From positions 1 through 64,000 of the forward strand of contig CAXNMF010000003.1 in assembly GCA_964203275.1 (NCBI GenBank): a DNA stretch of 64,000 nt, read 5' to 3'. The stretch is from Ga0077527 sp945862135. GTDB taxonomy: Bacteria > Pseudomonadota > Gammaproteobacteria > Burkholderiales > SG8-41. The position numbers and the translations under genes are program-made. Each line of letters opens with the position of its first letter. Position 1 is the first letter of the stretch. Under the pieces are notes generated by a model, which worked only from the letters and a program-made list of their open reading frames with translations, was not told the DNA's origin and searched no databases. Of this stretch, positions 9,488 through 18,912 are shown piece by piece.

Positions 9488-9585
9488 TTTTCATATTCCG
9501 AGTTTTTTTGAAGGCTACGCCTGTGACAAAAGTCACACCTGATTTAACCCGACTATTTATAGGGGACCCAAAACTGCTACCGATC

Positions 9586-9600
9586 GTAGTTGGTTACTAC
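9586..9600. promoter_or_regulatory. Inverted repeat in the promoter region of the PilZ gene
   Basis: GTAGT TGGTT ACTAC is an inverted repeat lying 99-113 bases upstream of the PilZ start. Its centre (TTGGT) is shared with the dyad at 15389-15404 before epsD. This could be a regulator-binding site, but the resemblance is short. Confidence 0.35.
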
Positions 9601-9652
9601 CACCCTCAATCGAAAACCAAGATGATGGCTTAAAGTCCCTTAAGTTATTGAA

Positions 9653-9683
9653 TAAAAAGAAAACGCGCCGATAAACGGCGCGT
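9653..9683 (-). terminator. Rho-independent terminator after the response regulator gene
   Basis: On the minus strand the perfect stem ACGCGCCG / CGGCGCGT with loop TTTAT is followed by TTTCTTTTT. It lies about 46 bases past the regulator stop and ends the kinase/regulator operon. Confidence 0.88.
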
Positions 9684-9728
9684 AGTGAAAGAAGCCTACC
9701 CCTGCCATGGCATAACTGACTGCCTTAA

Positions 9729-10415
9729 CTACTCGGGGCGTTTGATCAGGCCATGCTTATGGGCATAGGCAAACAACTCGAGTCGATTGGCGACCTCGAG
9801 TTTGTTGTAGATGGAAGTCAGGTGATTGCGCAGGGTGTGTTCGCTGATGAACAAGATCTGTGCGATGGTTTTGGCCGTAGCGCCCGCATTACCCGCGGTG
9901 ATCGCAACAATTTCGCGCTCGCGCACCGTCAGTGATGAAATCTTGGCACGCTCCGGATCGGCTGACTGGCCCGCGCTTTCCCTGGAAAACTCGACAAAAA
10001 TCCGCCCGGTCGCTGCGCGATCCAGCCAGACCTGCCCATCATGAACCTTGTCGATGGCCGTAAGGATGGTTTCGGCCGGGGATTCCTTCTCGACGACGCC
10101 ACAAGCGCCGGCCAATACCGCCCGGTCATGCGCAGCCTTGTCACGCACCCCTGTCAAAACCAGTATCCGGGCCTTGGAAATCGCCGACAGTTTGGGAATA
10201 CCGTCAATACCGTTTTCGGTGCCAAGGTCGATATCCAGCAGGATTACGTCAGGCTGCACCGAATCCAGCATCTTCAGTGCGGCCGTCACGCTCTCGGCGC
10301 TGCCGACAACTTTCATTGCCGGCTTGCCGGATTCAATAAGCCTTTCCAACCCCCACAGAATACTGCGGTGGTCGTCAATCATGAACACGCGGATTGGTGC
10401 TTTGGTTTCGCTCAT
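9729..10415 (-). CDS. NarL/LuxR-family response regulator
   Basis: A 228-residue two-domain regulator. The receiver domain (about 8-125) has the acidic pair DD at 14-15, the phosphorylated aspartate D61 in VILLDIDLG, the VLTG switch threonine and the lysine in VEKES. The C-terminal LuxR-type helix-turn-helix (about 160-222) reads LTVREREIVAITAGNAGATA then HTLRNHLTSIYNKLEV, typical of NarL DNA-binding domains. It lies 24 bases downstream of the sensor kinase gene, so the two form an operon and a cognate pair. Possible targets are the EPS and PEP-CTERM genes on both sides; that is inference from position. Confidence 0.94.
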   Translation of the reverse strand: MSETKAPIRVFMIDDHRSILWGLERLIESGKPAMKVVGSAESVTAALKMLDSVQPDVILLDIDLGTENGIDGIPKLSAISKARILVLTGVRDKAAHDRAVLAGACGVVEKESPAETILTAIDKVHDGQVWLDRAATGRIFVEFSRESAGQSADPERAKISSLTVREREIVAITAGNAGATAKTIAQILFISEHTLRNHLTSIYNKLEVANRLELFAYAHKHGLIKRPE

Positions 10416-10439
10416 TCGAAGAACCCTGTTTCGAAGTGA

Positions 10440-12146
10440 TTACAACGGTACAGTCACATGGACGACGGTTTGATGATCCGGGCGATGCTCGATACGCAAT
10501 TCACCGCCCAGCGCCTTCACTCTTTCGCTGATGGATCGCGGCGTAAATTCGGCAATCGTATCGCCGGTTTCATTGCCGATTTCAAGCATCAGCGCCGACT
10601 TCTCGCATTTGACCTTGACGAAGGCTTTCTTGGCCGAGGTGTGGCGCAACACATTGCTCAAGCCTTCGGCAACGATATGGAAGGCCTCCGCCGCCAAACG
10701 GCCTTTCAGATCGCTGGAAATTTCGCTGTTGATGCCGACATCAATACCGTAAAACCGCCGCAAGCGCGCAGTCTGCTTGGTGATCGCATCCATCAGGAAC
10801 TCGCCCGCCATCGGCACGTTGTCCTTCAGCGTTGCGGCGTAATTGCGCAGATCATAAATGGTGCTGTCGGCCATCTCGATCAGGTCTGCAATATGTGGCC
10901 CCAGCGGATTGTTTGCATCAGCTTCACGGTACAGTCCCTCGAGTGCCAGCTTGAGTCCAATATAGGGCTGGATTGTCGTGTCATGCAGATCACGTGACAT
11001 CGCGAGGCGCTCGCTTTCTGCGGCGCCGGCCACCAGCTCCTCGATCAGATACATGTTCTCGATGACCGTGGCCATCGCATCCGCCGCCTGCGCCAGGAAT
11101 TCGATATCGGCGTGGGTAAACCAGCCATTGGTCGTGGTCAGGAACAGACGCCCGGTTGTGCCGTCATGGGTGAACGGAACGGTAACGAAAGCCTGTGTCT
11201 CCAGCAGATTGGCCCATTCGGCGGCTTCTTTTTCGAAGGCCTTGGTTTTTGCACCGAGGTCAAAATCGTAAGCCGAATAACCGCGATAACGCACCCACCA
11301 GGGACCTTCCGAGTCGTGGTAGTAAGCACCGAGCGTTTCAGGTATCCGCAGCAACGCGTCTGCTGCGTTATCCGCGACATCCTTGGGTGTATCCAGCTTG
11401 GCCGGTTTGTCGGCAGTCGAGGTGTACATCACGTAATGACCCATCGAATGCCGACGCCGCAGGATCAGCACACAGGTGCTCGCGCCGTAGAACTTGAGCA
11501 ACGCGTCCATATTGATGGCATTGACATGATCCGTCCCAAAGCGGGGATTCCAGGGATTATTGATTTCCTTGAGCAAGGCCAGCCGGCTCTGTAGCAGATG
11601 TTCATAAACCCCGAGGTAAGAGATGACATAACCGAACAGCAGCAATCCGCTGGCGGGAATCATCACCCTGCTGAACTGCGTAGGCCCCTCGATCAAACCA
11701 AAAGTTGCAAACAGAACAGTGGAAACCAGTGTGACCAGCACGCCCTCGCGAAAGCCCCAGGAAAAAGAGGACACCACGATGGGATAAAAGAAAAACAGGA
11801 AGAAATAACTTTCGGTACTGCCCGATACCGCAATGAGATAGGCATAAAACACCACATCGACCCAGTGCAGGGTGCGCGGCATGTCAACCCAGTCACGGCG
11901 ATACCAGATCGACGCAATGATCACGCTGTAAACGCAATAAATGGACAACGGCCCGTAAGTCCAGATGGTCAGGGACTCGCGCTCGGACGGGGCTGCCACG
12001 ATCGCAAATGCGCAAAACGCAAGCACACAGCGCAACAGAATCAGCAGGCGCGCATCGGTTTCGGTGCGAACCTCCAAGCCAGTCATTTTGACGCCGGAGC
12101 CCTGCTTCACATGAACGGTCGCTGCGGCGGCACTATTGATCGCCAT
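10440..12146 (-). CDS. Sensor histidine kinase, NarX/HisKA_3 type
   Basis: A 568-residue membrane kinase. About five to six hydrophobic segments occupy residues 33-200 (LLILLRCVLAFCAFAIVA, FFLFFFYPIVVSSFSW and others). A GAF-like cytoplasmic part follows (about 215-370). The phosphorylated histidine is near residue 387 in SRDLHDTTIQPYIGLKLALE, the HisKA_3 box. The ATP-binding domain shows AEGLSNVLRHTSAKKAFVKV and PRSISERVKALGGEL. I start at 12146 because GAGGTGAT lies just upstream of that ATG; the frame extends to 12176 without support. The signal sensed is unknown. Confidence 0.92.
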   Translation of the reverse strand: MAINSAAAATVHVKQGSGVKMTGLEVRTETDARLLILLRCVLAFCAFAIVAAPSERESLTIWTYGPLSIYCVYSVIIASIWYRRDWVDMPRTLHWVDVVFYAYLIAVSGSTESYFFLFFFYPIVVSSFSWGFREGVLVTLVSTVLFATFGLIEGPTQFSRVMIPASGLLLFGYVISYLGVYEHLLQSRLALLKEINNPWNPRFGTDHVNAINMDALLKFYGASTCVLILRRRHSMGHYVMYTSTADKPAKLDTPKDVADNAADALLRIPETLGAYYHDSEGPWWVRYRGYSAYDFDLGAKTKAFEKEAAEWANLLETQAFVTVPFTHDGTTGRLFLTTTNGWFTHADIEFLAQAADAMATVIENMYLIEELVAGAAESERLAMSRDLHDTTIQPYIGLKLALEGLYREADANNPLGPHIADLIEMADSTIYDLRNYAATLKDNVPMAGEFLMDAITKQTARLRRFYGIDVGINSEISSDLKGRLAAEAFHIVAEGLSNVLRHTSAKKAFVKVKCEKSALMLEIGNETGDTIAEFTPRSISERVKALGGELRIEHRPDHQTVVHVTVPL

Positions 12147-12379
12147 GGAGATCACCTCGGAAAGTTGGGCTGCCATTTATCGAATAGCCCTAAAATCAAT
12201 AAAATCAAAAACATAGAATACCGTAACCGGGCGCAATGCAGCGATAGATGAAGCATGGATCACTGACACAAACCTCCAGACTACGGTTTTACATCCCCCG
12301 AATTCAGGCGCCGTAGTGCATTCACAAATGCACTGGCCACTGAATCACCTGTCATGGGTTCAGGTTTTTCTAATCAGTT

Positions 12380-13789
12380 CTAGTAAGCATCTTTCCTGAA
12401 AAATATGACCCATGCCGTTTTTGCGATGATATAGAGATCAAGCCGCAGCGACCAGTTACGCAAATACTCCAGGTCATATTCGATGCGGCCGCTCATTTTT
12501 TCGAGCGTTTCGGTCTCACCGCGAAAACCGTTGACCTGCGCCCATCCCGTAATTCCAGGCTTGACCTTGTGCCGCAGCATGTAACCTTTGATCAGCTTGC
12601 GGTACAGCTCATTATGGGCCACGGCATGCGGGCGAGGTCCGACGATGCTCATCCGCCCCTGCAGCACATTGAAGAACTGCGGAAACTCGTCCAGCGAGGT
12701 TTTGCGGAGGAACCGCCCCAGCGGGGTGATCCGGGCGTCACCCTTGCGTGCCTGCTGAATGGTGGGCCCATCCTCCGTGACGGTCATGGAACGGAACTTG
12801 TAAACAATGATTTCCCGGCCGTCGAGGCCGTAACGGCGCTGCTTGAAAATCACCGGTCCAGGCGAAGTCAATTTGACTGCCACAGCAATGATCAACATCA
12901 AGGGCATGATCAGCGTCAAGATCAACAACGACAACACCACATCGCTGCCTCGCTTGATCATCCCATTGAGCCCGGTAAACGGTGTCTCGCAAACAGCGAC
13001 AACAGGAAGTCCGCTGACGGAATCCATGCGCCCCTGGATCAGGTCCGTCATGAAAATATCCGGCACGAAATAAATGGAGGCCGTGGTGTCACGCAACTCA
13101 TCAAGCAAGGTCAGAATCCGCGGTTGCGATGCCATCGGCAATGAAATATAGATGTGATCGATCTGGTTGTCCCGGGCATAAACAGGCAATTCGGCCAGCT
13201 TGCCCACCAGGCGATGCTCGTTATTGCCGTTGACCCGAGAAGCGTCGCGATCGTCAAAAAATCCAACGATGCTGATGCGTGAATACGGATCAGTACCGAG
13301 ACGCCGTGCCAGTTCAATCCCCTGCGCGTTCATCCCGGCAATGATGGCGCGCCGACGCTCGCCCTGCATATTCAGAATATGCGGCGCCGAAAAACGGAGC
13401 AGTAAATGGGCGCCGACCACACTGAGCGGGGCGACCCACGCCCATATCGTCAGCAGATTCAGATCGAAATAGCGGATATAGCCACTGCCATAAGCAAAAG
13501 CGAACATCAGGCCCGCAATCACCCCCCAACTGACGAGCACCCCCCGCAACAAACGCCAAATCTTGTCATTCAGATAGGTCGAGCCTGGAAATGTCAGGGA
13601 AAACACAATCAGGGACAGAATCACATAACGCGGCGCCAGATACCCTTCCACCCAAAATGTGATGACCCACAGTGAAAGCGAAAGCACCAGCGGATCGATT
13701 AGCAGCTCAATAGTGTCGAGCAGCTGATCCCGTCCAACTGGGATTCGGGCAGCCTTGCGAAAGGTGACAGGGGCAGCGCGTTGAGCCAT
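12380..13789 (-). CDS. Undecaprenyl-phosphate sugar-phosphate transferase (EPS initiation)
   Basis: A 469-residue polyprenyl-phosphate hexose-1-phosphate transferase of the WcaJ/EpsB class, which puts the first sugar on the lipid carrier. Four N-terminal membrane helices (about 30-115), a CoA-binding-like Rossmann part (IIAGMNAQGIELARRLG), a fifth hydrophobic helix (VVLSLLILTLIMPLMLIIAV) and the catalytic C-terminus are all visible. The latter has KFRSMTV, RKTSLDEFPQFFNVL, MSIVGPRPHA and PGITGWAQVNGFRGET. The start MAQRAAPVTF is preferred over the upstream ATG at 13831; ribosome sites are weak for both. It is divergent from epsL. Glucose-1-phosphate is the likely substrate by family, not proven. 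Confidence 0.93.
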   Translation of the reverse strand: MAQRAAPVTFRKAARIPVGRDQLLDTIELLIDPLVLSLSLWVITFWVEGYLAPRYVILSLIVFSLTFPGSTYLNDKIWRLLRGVLVSWGVIAGLMFAFAYGSGYIRYFDLNLLTIWAWVAPLSVVGAHLLLRFSAPHILNMQGERRRAIIAGMNAQGIELARRLGTDPYSRISIVGFFDDRDASRVNGNNEHRLVGKLAELPVYARDNQIDHIYISLPMASQPRILTLLDELRDTTASIYFVPDIFMTDLIQGRMDSVSGLPVVAVCETPFTGLNGMIKRGSDVVLSLLILTLIMPLMLIIAVAVKLTSPGPVIFKQRRYGLDGREIIVYKFRSMTVTEDGPTIQQARKGDARITPLGRFLRKTSLDEFPQFFNVLQGRMSIVGPRPHAVAHNELYRKLIKGYMLRHKVKPGITGWAQVNGFRGETETLEKMSGRIEYDLEYLRNWSLRLDLYIIAKTAWVIFFRKDAY

Positions 13790-13983
13790 TGGATTTATTC
13801 TTTTACGATCCGCACGAACTCGGAAATGCAAGCAGACTGCACCCCAAAACAGACCATGAAGAAGTCGTTATAATGCCTTGAAAATAATGAAATAATGCGT
13901 TTCGATCAATCATCCGGCCAGCAGCGCAGTATGGGCAAACTGACAGGGCACCGCCTTTTTGATAATTATTTAGAATAAAATCA

Positions 13984-15336
13984 ATGGGTTACAAAAAAGT
14001 CATCGGTTTATCCACATTTTCTCATGCCCGGGAAAATGCGACTAACGATTCTAAAGCCTGCAGAGCGCTGGAAACCACATTGAAGTGTGCAAACACACAA
14101 AAAGTTTCACCACAAAAGCGGCTGGCGCGCCCGGTACGCTTACTGGCTTCCGCATGCTTTGGAATCATAATCACCGCCGCATCATGGACTGCTCTTGCGC
14201 AATCCGTCAGTTCCAGTGAAACCTCAACCGACAATCCCCTGAAAGTTTTTACGGTCCTGGTTGACAGTAGCGTGACATCCGATTCCAACCTGTTCCGGCG
14301 CTCTGAAGCACTTGCACAGTCGGACACGATTACCACCGGCAAGCTTGGCTTTCGCTTCGACAAGCCTTATGGTCAGCAGCATTTCCAGATCGAAGTCGCC
14401 AAAACCCTAACCAAATACGAAAAATTCAGTTATCTCGACTTTGATGCAATCAATTACAACGGTGCGTGGCTGTGGCATTTGGGTCCCCGCATCAGCGGCA
14501 AACTCAGTGCATCTCGCTCGGAAAGCCTTGCGCCATTCGAAGATACCCTGGGCACCCAACGCAATGTCCGAATCAGCCAGAATCAGGCTTTTGATCTTGA
14601 TGGCCAGATCAGTGGCGGCTGGCACCTGCTGCTGGGCACGGCTCAGAATGACCAAAAAAGTGAACAGTCAAACGTCTTGAATCGTGCCCCCGACTTTCGC
14701 TCTACATCCGCAAACGCCGGAGTCAAGTATCAAACCAAAGCCGGAAATACGATCACGGCTCGATGGCAAACCACCGACGGTGAATACATCAATAACCCGA
14801 TAGGCGCCCTGAACACGGATTACACTGAAAATCTGAGCGATATCGAGTTTGCGTGGAAAATAAGCGGTAACTCAACCATAAACGCAAGATTGGGTTGGCT
14901 GGAACGCGACAATGCCGATATCACTCGCCGCAGCTTTTCTGGTCCTTCCAGCAGCTTGAACTATTCATGGACACCCGCCGGGAAACTCGGTCTGACTCTG
15001 ACTGCCGCACGAAAAGCATCCCCCCTTCAAGTCATCGGAGCCTCTTTTAAAGAGGACAGTTCAATCGCGATCAGCCCCACTTGGCGCACCAGCGATAAAA
15101 CCAATACCTATATGACCTACAGCTACCAGAAAAGTGAGGACCAAGCCTCAGGCGCACCATTACTGACCCCACTACGGGAGGACGTGACCCAAACACTGAC
15201 GCTCGGCATGAACTGGTCTGCCATGCAAAAACTAACGATCAATGCCAGCGTTCAACAGCTCCAACGAACTTCAAATGTAGTGTTTGCTGACTATGACGGC
15301 ACGATAGCCCGAATCAGCGCCAGCCTGGCTTTTTAA
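13984..15336 (+). CDS. epsL: EpsL-like outer-membrane beta-barrel of the EPS cluster
   Basis: A 450-residue exported protein rich in alternating polar/hydrophobic strands and ending in a phenylalanine (ISASLAF), as outer-membrane barrels do. A signal-like hydrophobic stretch lies at about 50-72 (LLASACFGIIITAASWTALA), so the first 45 residues may be an over-long start. VFTVLVDSSVTSDSNLFRR resembles the opening of the EpsL family known from XrtB-type EPS clusters. It starts the forward eps series (L, D, E, F, G, xrtB). A role in EPS passage through the outer membrane is inferred. Confidence 0.8.
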   Translation: MGYKKVIGLSTFSHARENATNDSKACRALETTLKCANTQKVSPQKRLARPVRLLASACFGIIITAASWTALAQSVSSSETSTDNPLKVFTVLVDSSVTSDSNLFRRSEALAQSDTITTGKLGFRFDKPYGQQHFQIEVAKTLTKYEKFSYLDFDAINYNGAWLWHLGPRISGKLSASRSESLAPFEDTLGTQRNVRISQNQAFDLDGQISGGWHLLLGTAQNDQKSEQSNVLNRAPDFRSTSANAGVKYQTKAGNTITARWQTTDGEYINNPIGALNTDYTENLSDIEFAWKISGNSTINARLGWLERDNADITRRSFSGPSSSLNYSWTPAGKLGLTLTAARKASPLQVIGASFKEDSSIAISPTWRTSDKTNTYMTYSYQKSEDQASGAPLLTPLREDVTQTLTLGMNWSAMQKLTINASVQQLQRTSNVVFADYDGTIARISASLAF

Positions 15337-15388
15337 CCGTATCTTTTTGTTTTACAGGCAAAAAAGTGCTATGCCGGCATGACGATAG

Positions 15389-15404
15389 TCCTATTGGTAT
15401 AGGA
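15389..15404. promoter_or_regulatory. Perfect 6-4-6 inverted repeat upstream of epsD
   Basis: TCCTAT TGGT ATAGGA is a perfect inverted repeat between epsL and epsD, about 110 bases before the epsD start. No T-run follows it, so it is a better candidate for an operator than for a terminator. Confidence 0.4.
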
Positions 15405-15512
15405 TGCCGCGTGGTTTAGAATGCTTATTAGTCTTATTGCCAAGCTACCCTATTCCCGGGCAAGCGCAAACTGCAATGCCCCCCCCAATCCGCAAATCCT
15501 AAAAGTCAGTTT

Positions 15513-16652
15513 ATGAAACCATACAAAATCCAGACTGCCGTTGCCTTCTTCCCCCTGCTTGTCGCGATTGCGCTGATCAGCGGCTGCGGCAATAAAGACG
15601 ATGCTGCAAAAAGCGAAGGCAAGGAAAAAGCTGCGACCCAGGTCGCCGCCAAGGTGAATGCCGAAGAAATTACCGTGCACCAGGTGAACAGCATCCTGTC
15701 ACGCAACCCCAACATACCGCCTGAGGCCGCTGCCAAAGCCAAGCATGAGATCCTGAGCAGGTTGATTGATCAGCAGATTGCCAAACAACAGGCCGTCGAA
15801 CAGAAACTCGACCGCAAGCCTGCGGTCATGCAGGCCATCGAAGCGGCACGCAGTGAAATACTCGCCCGCGCCTACATTGACCAGATTACCGCCGCTCAGG
15901 CCAAACCAACGCCGGACGACGTCAAAAAATACTACAACGATCACCCGGAACTGTTCTCTGACCGGCGTATTTTCGACCTTGAGGAGATCGTGGTTGTCCA
16001 ACAAGCCGACCTTGCTGCAAAACTCAAGGAACAATCGGCCAAAGCGCGCTCGCTTCAAGACATCGCCGCATGGCTGAAATCCCAGAATATCCAATTCGCC
16101 CCCAATCGCGGAGTACGTCCTGCAGAAGCGCTGCCACTTGAACTGCTGCCCAAGCTGCAAACCATGAAAGACGGTGAAATTCGGGTGATTGAAAACAACG
16201 ACCAGCTCTATGTATTCCGGCTTGCCGGCAGCAAAAGGGCCCCGGTGACGGAAGCGCAGGCATCATCGCGAATACAGTTGTTCCTGTTCAATCAGCAGGC
16301 ACGTGAAGCTGTTACGGCCGAGATCAAACGTCTCAAGGGCGCCGCCAATATTGAATACGTAGGGGAGTTCAGCGGTGGCGCAGCGGCTGCTGCAGATAAA
16401 GCCAAAGTTGAAGCTGAAGCCAAAGCCAAGGCCGAAACCAAAGCCAAAGCCGACTCTGAACTTGCCGCCAAGGAAAAAGCCGAAGCACGCGCCAAAGAAC
16501 AGGCGGAAGCCGATGCACGGGCCGATGCACTGTCCAAAGCGAGAAAAGAAGCAGAAGCAAATGCCAAGAGCGAACCTGCAAAAGGCGCTCAAAAAGGTTC
16601 AGCGCCGGTTGCGCAGGACACCATCGACAAGGGCATTCGCGGTCTTAAATAA
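15513..16652 (+). CDS. epsD: EpsD-family PpiC-type lipoprotein with long charged tail
   Basis: A 379-residue lipoprotein: signal peptide then lipobox LISGC (cysteine about residue 28). The central part (about 45-280) has the SurA/PpiC organisation, with helical chaperone region and VKKYYNDHPELFSDRRIFDL. It matches the EpsD peptidyl-prolyl isomerase family of exosortase-linked EPS clusters. Unusually, about 80 C-terminal residues (295-360) are an Ala/Lys/Glu-rich stretch (EAEAKAKAETKAKADSELAA) like the TolA helical arm. It probably acts in the periplasm on EPS export proteins. The last base of its stop codon overlaps an upstream ATG of the epsE frame; the real epsE start is further on. Confidence 0.88.
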   Translation: MKPYKIQTAVAFFPLLVAIALISGCGNKDDAAKSEGKEKAATQVAAKVNAEEITVHQVNSILSRNPNIPPEAAAKAKHEILSRLIDQQIAKQQAVEQKLDRKPAVMQAIEAARSEILARAYIDQITAAQAKPTPDDVKKYYNDHPELFSDRRIFDLEEIVVVQQADLAAKLKEQSAKARSLQDIAAWLKSQNIQFAPNRGVRPAEALPLELLPKLQTMKDGEIRVIENNDQLYVFRLAGSKRAPVTEAQASSRIQLFLFNQQAREAVTAEIKRLKGAANIEYVGEFSGGAAAAADKAKVEAEAKAKAETKAKADSELAAKEKAEARAKEQAEADARADALSKARKEAEANAKSEPAKGAQKGSAPVAQDTIDKGIRGLK

Positions 16653-16684
16653 TGCCTGCATGCATATTAAGCAAGGAGAAACCG

Positions 16685-17494
16685 ATGGTTTTCAAAAGAT
16701 GGATTGGAACTTTGCTTATTATGCTCGCCGCACTGCTCAGCACCGGCGCCGCAGCTCAGGACAAAGCCTCTGACTACCGGCTGGGCGATGGCGACAATAT
16801 CCGCATCACCGTATTCCAGAACCCCGATCTGACACTTGAAACCCGTGTATCCGAAACAGGAACCATCACCTTCCCCTTGGTCGGCACAGTCAAGGTCGGC
16901 GGACTGACCATTGCCGCTGCGGCACAAGCACTTGCCAGTGCGTTGCAAAGTGGAAATTTCATCCAGAAACCGCAAGTCAACATTCAACTGCTCCGAAATC
17001 TCGGTAACCAGGTTTCAGTCCTCGGCCAGGTTGGACGACCGGGCCGATTCCCGCTGGAAACCTTCACCACCCGCCTCTCGGAAATGCTGGCCATTGCCGG
17101 CGGCATATCCAGCAACGGCGCCGACAGTGCCATCGTCACGGGAACGCGTGACGGCAAACCGTTTCGCAAGGAAGTCGACATCGTCGGCATGTTTCTGGAG
17201 AACAATCTCCAGGAAGACCTGATCGTTGCAGCTGGAGACGTAATCTACGTTCACAGGCAACCGATGTTTTATATCTACGGTGAAGTACAGCGCCCCGGTT
17301 CTTTCCGCATCGAGCGTGGCATGACCATACGCCAGGCTTTGGCGCAGGCCGGTGGATTAACGCAGCGCGGCACTGAACGCAACTTTGGTGTATTCCGACG
17401 CAGTGGGGATGGCTCGATCACGAATTCCGCAGCCGATCTCAACGCACCAGTCCTGCCGGATGACATACTTTACGTTCGAGAAAGCCTTTTCTGA
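16685..17494 (+). CDS. epsE: EpsE-family polysaccharide export protein (Wza-like)
   Basis: A 269-residue exported protein of the OPX/Wza family. The start at 16685 has AGGAG upstream and is followed by a signal peptide (WIGTLLIMLAALLSTGAAAQ) without a lipobox cysteine. Residues 30-115 are the poly-export domain (YRLGDGDNIRITVFQNPDLT). Two SLBB domains follow, with VSVLGQVGRPGRFPLE and YIYGEVQRPGSFRIERGM. Such proteins form the periplasmic and outer-membrane channel for EPS and pair with EpsF. In XrtB clusters EpsE is short and EpsL may supply the outer-membrane part. The epsF gene follows after 10 bases. Confidence 0.94.
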   Translation: MVFKRWIGTLLIMLAALLSTGAAAQDKASDYRLGDGDNIRITVFQNPDLTLETRVSETGTITFPLVGTVKVGGLTIAAAAQALASALQSGNFIQKPQVNIQLLRNLGNQVSVLGQVGRPGRFPLETFTTRLSEMLAIAGGISSNGADSAIVTGTRDGKPFRKEVDIVGMFLENNLQEDLIVAAGDVIYVHRQPMFYIYGEVQRPGSFRIERGMTIRQALAQAGGLTQRGTERNFGVFRRSGDGSITNSAADLNAPVLPDDILYVRESLF

Positions 17495-17504
17495 GGTCTG
17501 ATTC

Positions 17505-18890
17505 ATGAATCCAATGCAAATCCTGCGCATCTTGCGTGCGCATTATCTGGTTGCATTGATACTGTTTGTCATCACGCTTGCGATCGGGATCACGGTCACA
17601 TTGCTGATGCCCAAGCGCTATATGACAACAACCACACTGGTTTTCGACGTCAAGTCACCCGACCCGGTCATGGGGCAACTGCTCCCTCTGGGCCCTGGAT
17701 TTGTTGCCACACAGAGTGAAATCATCAAGAGCGACCGCGTTGCGCAGCGCGTGGTCAAAATGCTCAAACTGGATGAGCACCCCGCCCTGAAGAGGCAATT
17801 CGAGGAAGCCACAGGCGGCAATGGACAAATTAACGTATGGGTCGCTGAATTATTGCAAAAAGGCCTGCAGGTTTCTCCAGCGTCCGGTGGAAGCACCATC
17901 ATCAACCTCAACTATTATGCGGCCGACCCGTCCTTTGCCGCTCTAGTCGCAAACGCCTTTGCACAGGTCTACATCGACACCAATATTGAATTACGGGTTG
18001 ACCCGGCCCGACAAGCTGCCCGCTGGTTCGGTGAACAGGGTAAAACCGCAAGGGAAGCACTGGAACAGGCGCAAACAAAGTTATCTGAATTCCAGCAGCA
18101 AAAAAGTATTGTTGTCCGGGATGAACAGGTTGATACCGAAATGGCCAAGTTGCGAGATCTCTCGACGCAACTGACCGTCCTGCAGAATCAAACTGGCGAA
18201 ACGCTCAGCAAACAACGTACCGGAGGAGATGCATTACCTGAGGTCATGCAAAGTTCAGTGGTGCAATCTCTGCGATCCGAAATCGCCCGTCAGGAAGCCA
18301 AATTGCAGGAAGTGGGCGCAAATCTCGGGAAAGCCCATCCGCAATTCCAGCGCATGGAAGCGGAGATCGCTGCATTAAGAAAGCAGATGGAAACGGAAAC
18401 CCGCGCAGTCAGCAAAAGCCTCACGGCCTCCGGTAACGCCGGCAGAGCACGTGAGGGAGAACTGTTGGCCGCCATTGCCGCACAAAAGAAGAAAATACTG
18501 CAACTCAGGACAGAACGCGATCAACTTGCCGTTCTGCAACGCGATGTCGATGCTGCACAAGCCGCCTACGATGGCGTCACGCGCCGCTTCAACCAGACCA
18601 CACTTGAAAGCCAACTCACGCAGACCAACGTCTCGGTTCTAAATCCCGCAGTCGAACCTGTCCTGCCCTCCAGCCCGGACTTTAAAAAGAACATGGCGAT
18701 CACTGTTCTGATGGGCCTACTACTAGGTTGCGGTGCGGCTTTTCTGCTTGAAATGCTTGATCGGCGCGTCAGGTCCCCAGAGGACCTCGTCGACATGTTG
18801 CAATTGCCAGTCCTTGCCGTGCTCGAGAAACCACGCAAAACGCCACGCCTGTTACGGTGGCGCCGTCCACTCGCCTTGACTGTCAAGTAA
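17505..18890 (+). CDS. epsF: EpsF-family chain-length determinant (Wzz-like)
   Basis: A 461-residue inner-membrane polysaccharide co-polymerase. Membrane helices lie near residues 12-34 (LVALILFVITLAIGITVTLL) and 398-418 (ITVLMGLLLGCGAAFLLEML). A Wzz domain (to about 130) and long coiled coils (about 165-390) lie between them, facing the periplasm. PVLPSSPDFKKNM just before the second helix is the proline-rich motif of the family. The protein lacks the kinase domain of fused Wzc proteins; that part is encoded separately by the next gene (epsG). Together they would set chain length and drive export. Confidence 0.94.
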   Translation: MNPMQILRILRAHYLVALILFVITLAIGITVTLLMPKRYMTTTTLVFDVKSPDPVMGQLLPLGPGFVATQSEIIKSDRVAQRVVKMLKLDEHPALKRQFEEATGGNGQINVWVAELLQKGLQVSPASGGSTIINLNYYAADPSFAALVANAFAQVYIDTNIELRVDPARQAARWFGEQGKTAREALEQAQTKLSEFQQQKSIVVRDEQVDTEMAKLRDLSTQLTVLQNQTGETLSKQRTGGDALPEVMQSSVVQSLRSEIARQEAKLQEVGANLGKAHPQFQRMEAEIAALRKQMETETRAVSKSLTASGNAGRAREGELLAAIAAQKKKILQLRTERDQLAVLQRDVDAAQAAYDGVTRRFNQTTLESQLTQTNVSVLNPAVEPVLPSSPDFKKNMAITVLMGLLLGCGAAFLLEMLDRRVRSPEDLVDMLQLPVLAVLEKPRKTPRLLRWRRPLALTVK

Positions 18891-18912
18891 AAACTCTAAA
18901 CAAAGCGATTTG

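Noticed and set aside
13869..13874. TATAAT between the divergent sugar transferase and epsL genes as a promoter
   Set aside because: A perfect -10 box, but no acceptable -35 at 16-18 bases; not enough for a call.
16375..16580. Repeated GAAGCCAAAGCC-like units considered as a CRISPR or DNA repeat
   Set aside because: The units are codon-level repeats of a charged helix with no unique spacers; they are in frame with epsD.
16263..16592. Minus-strand frames rich in Phe, Leu and Ala opposite the end of epsD
   Set aside because: They mirror the Ala/Lys/Glu repeat of the EpsD tail and are compositional artefacts.
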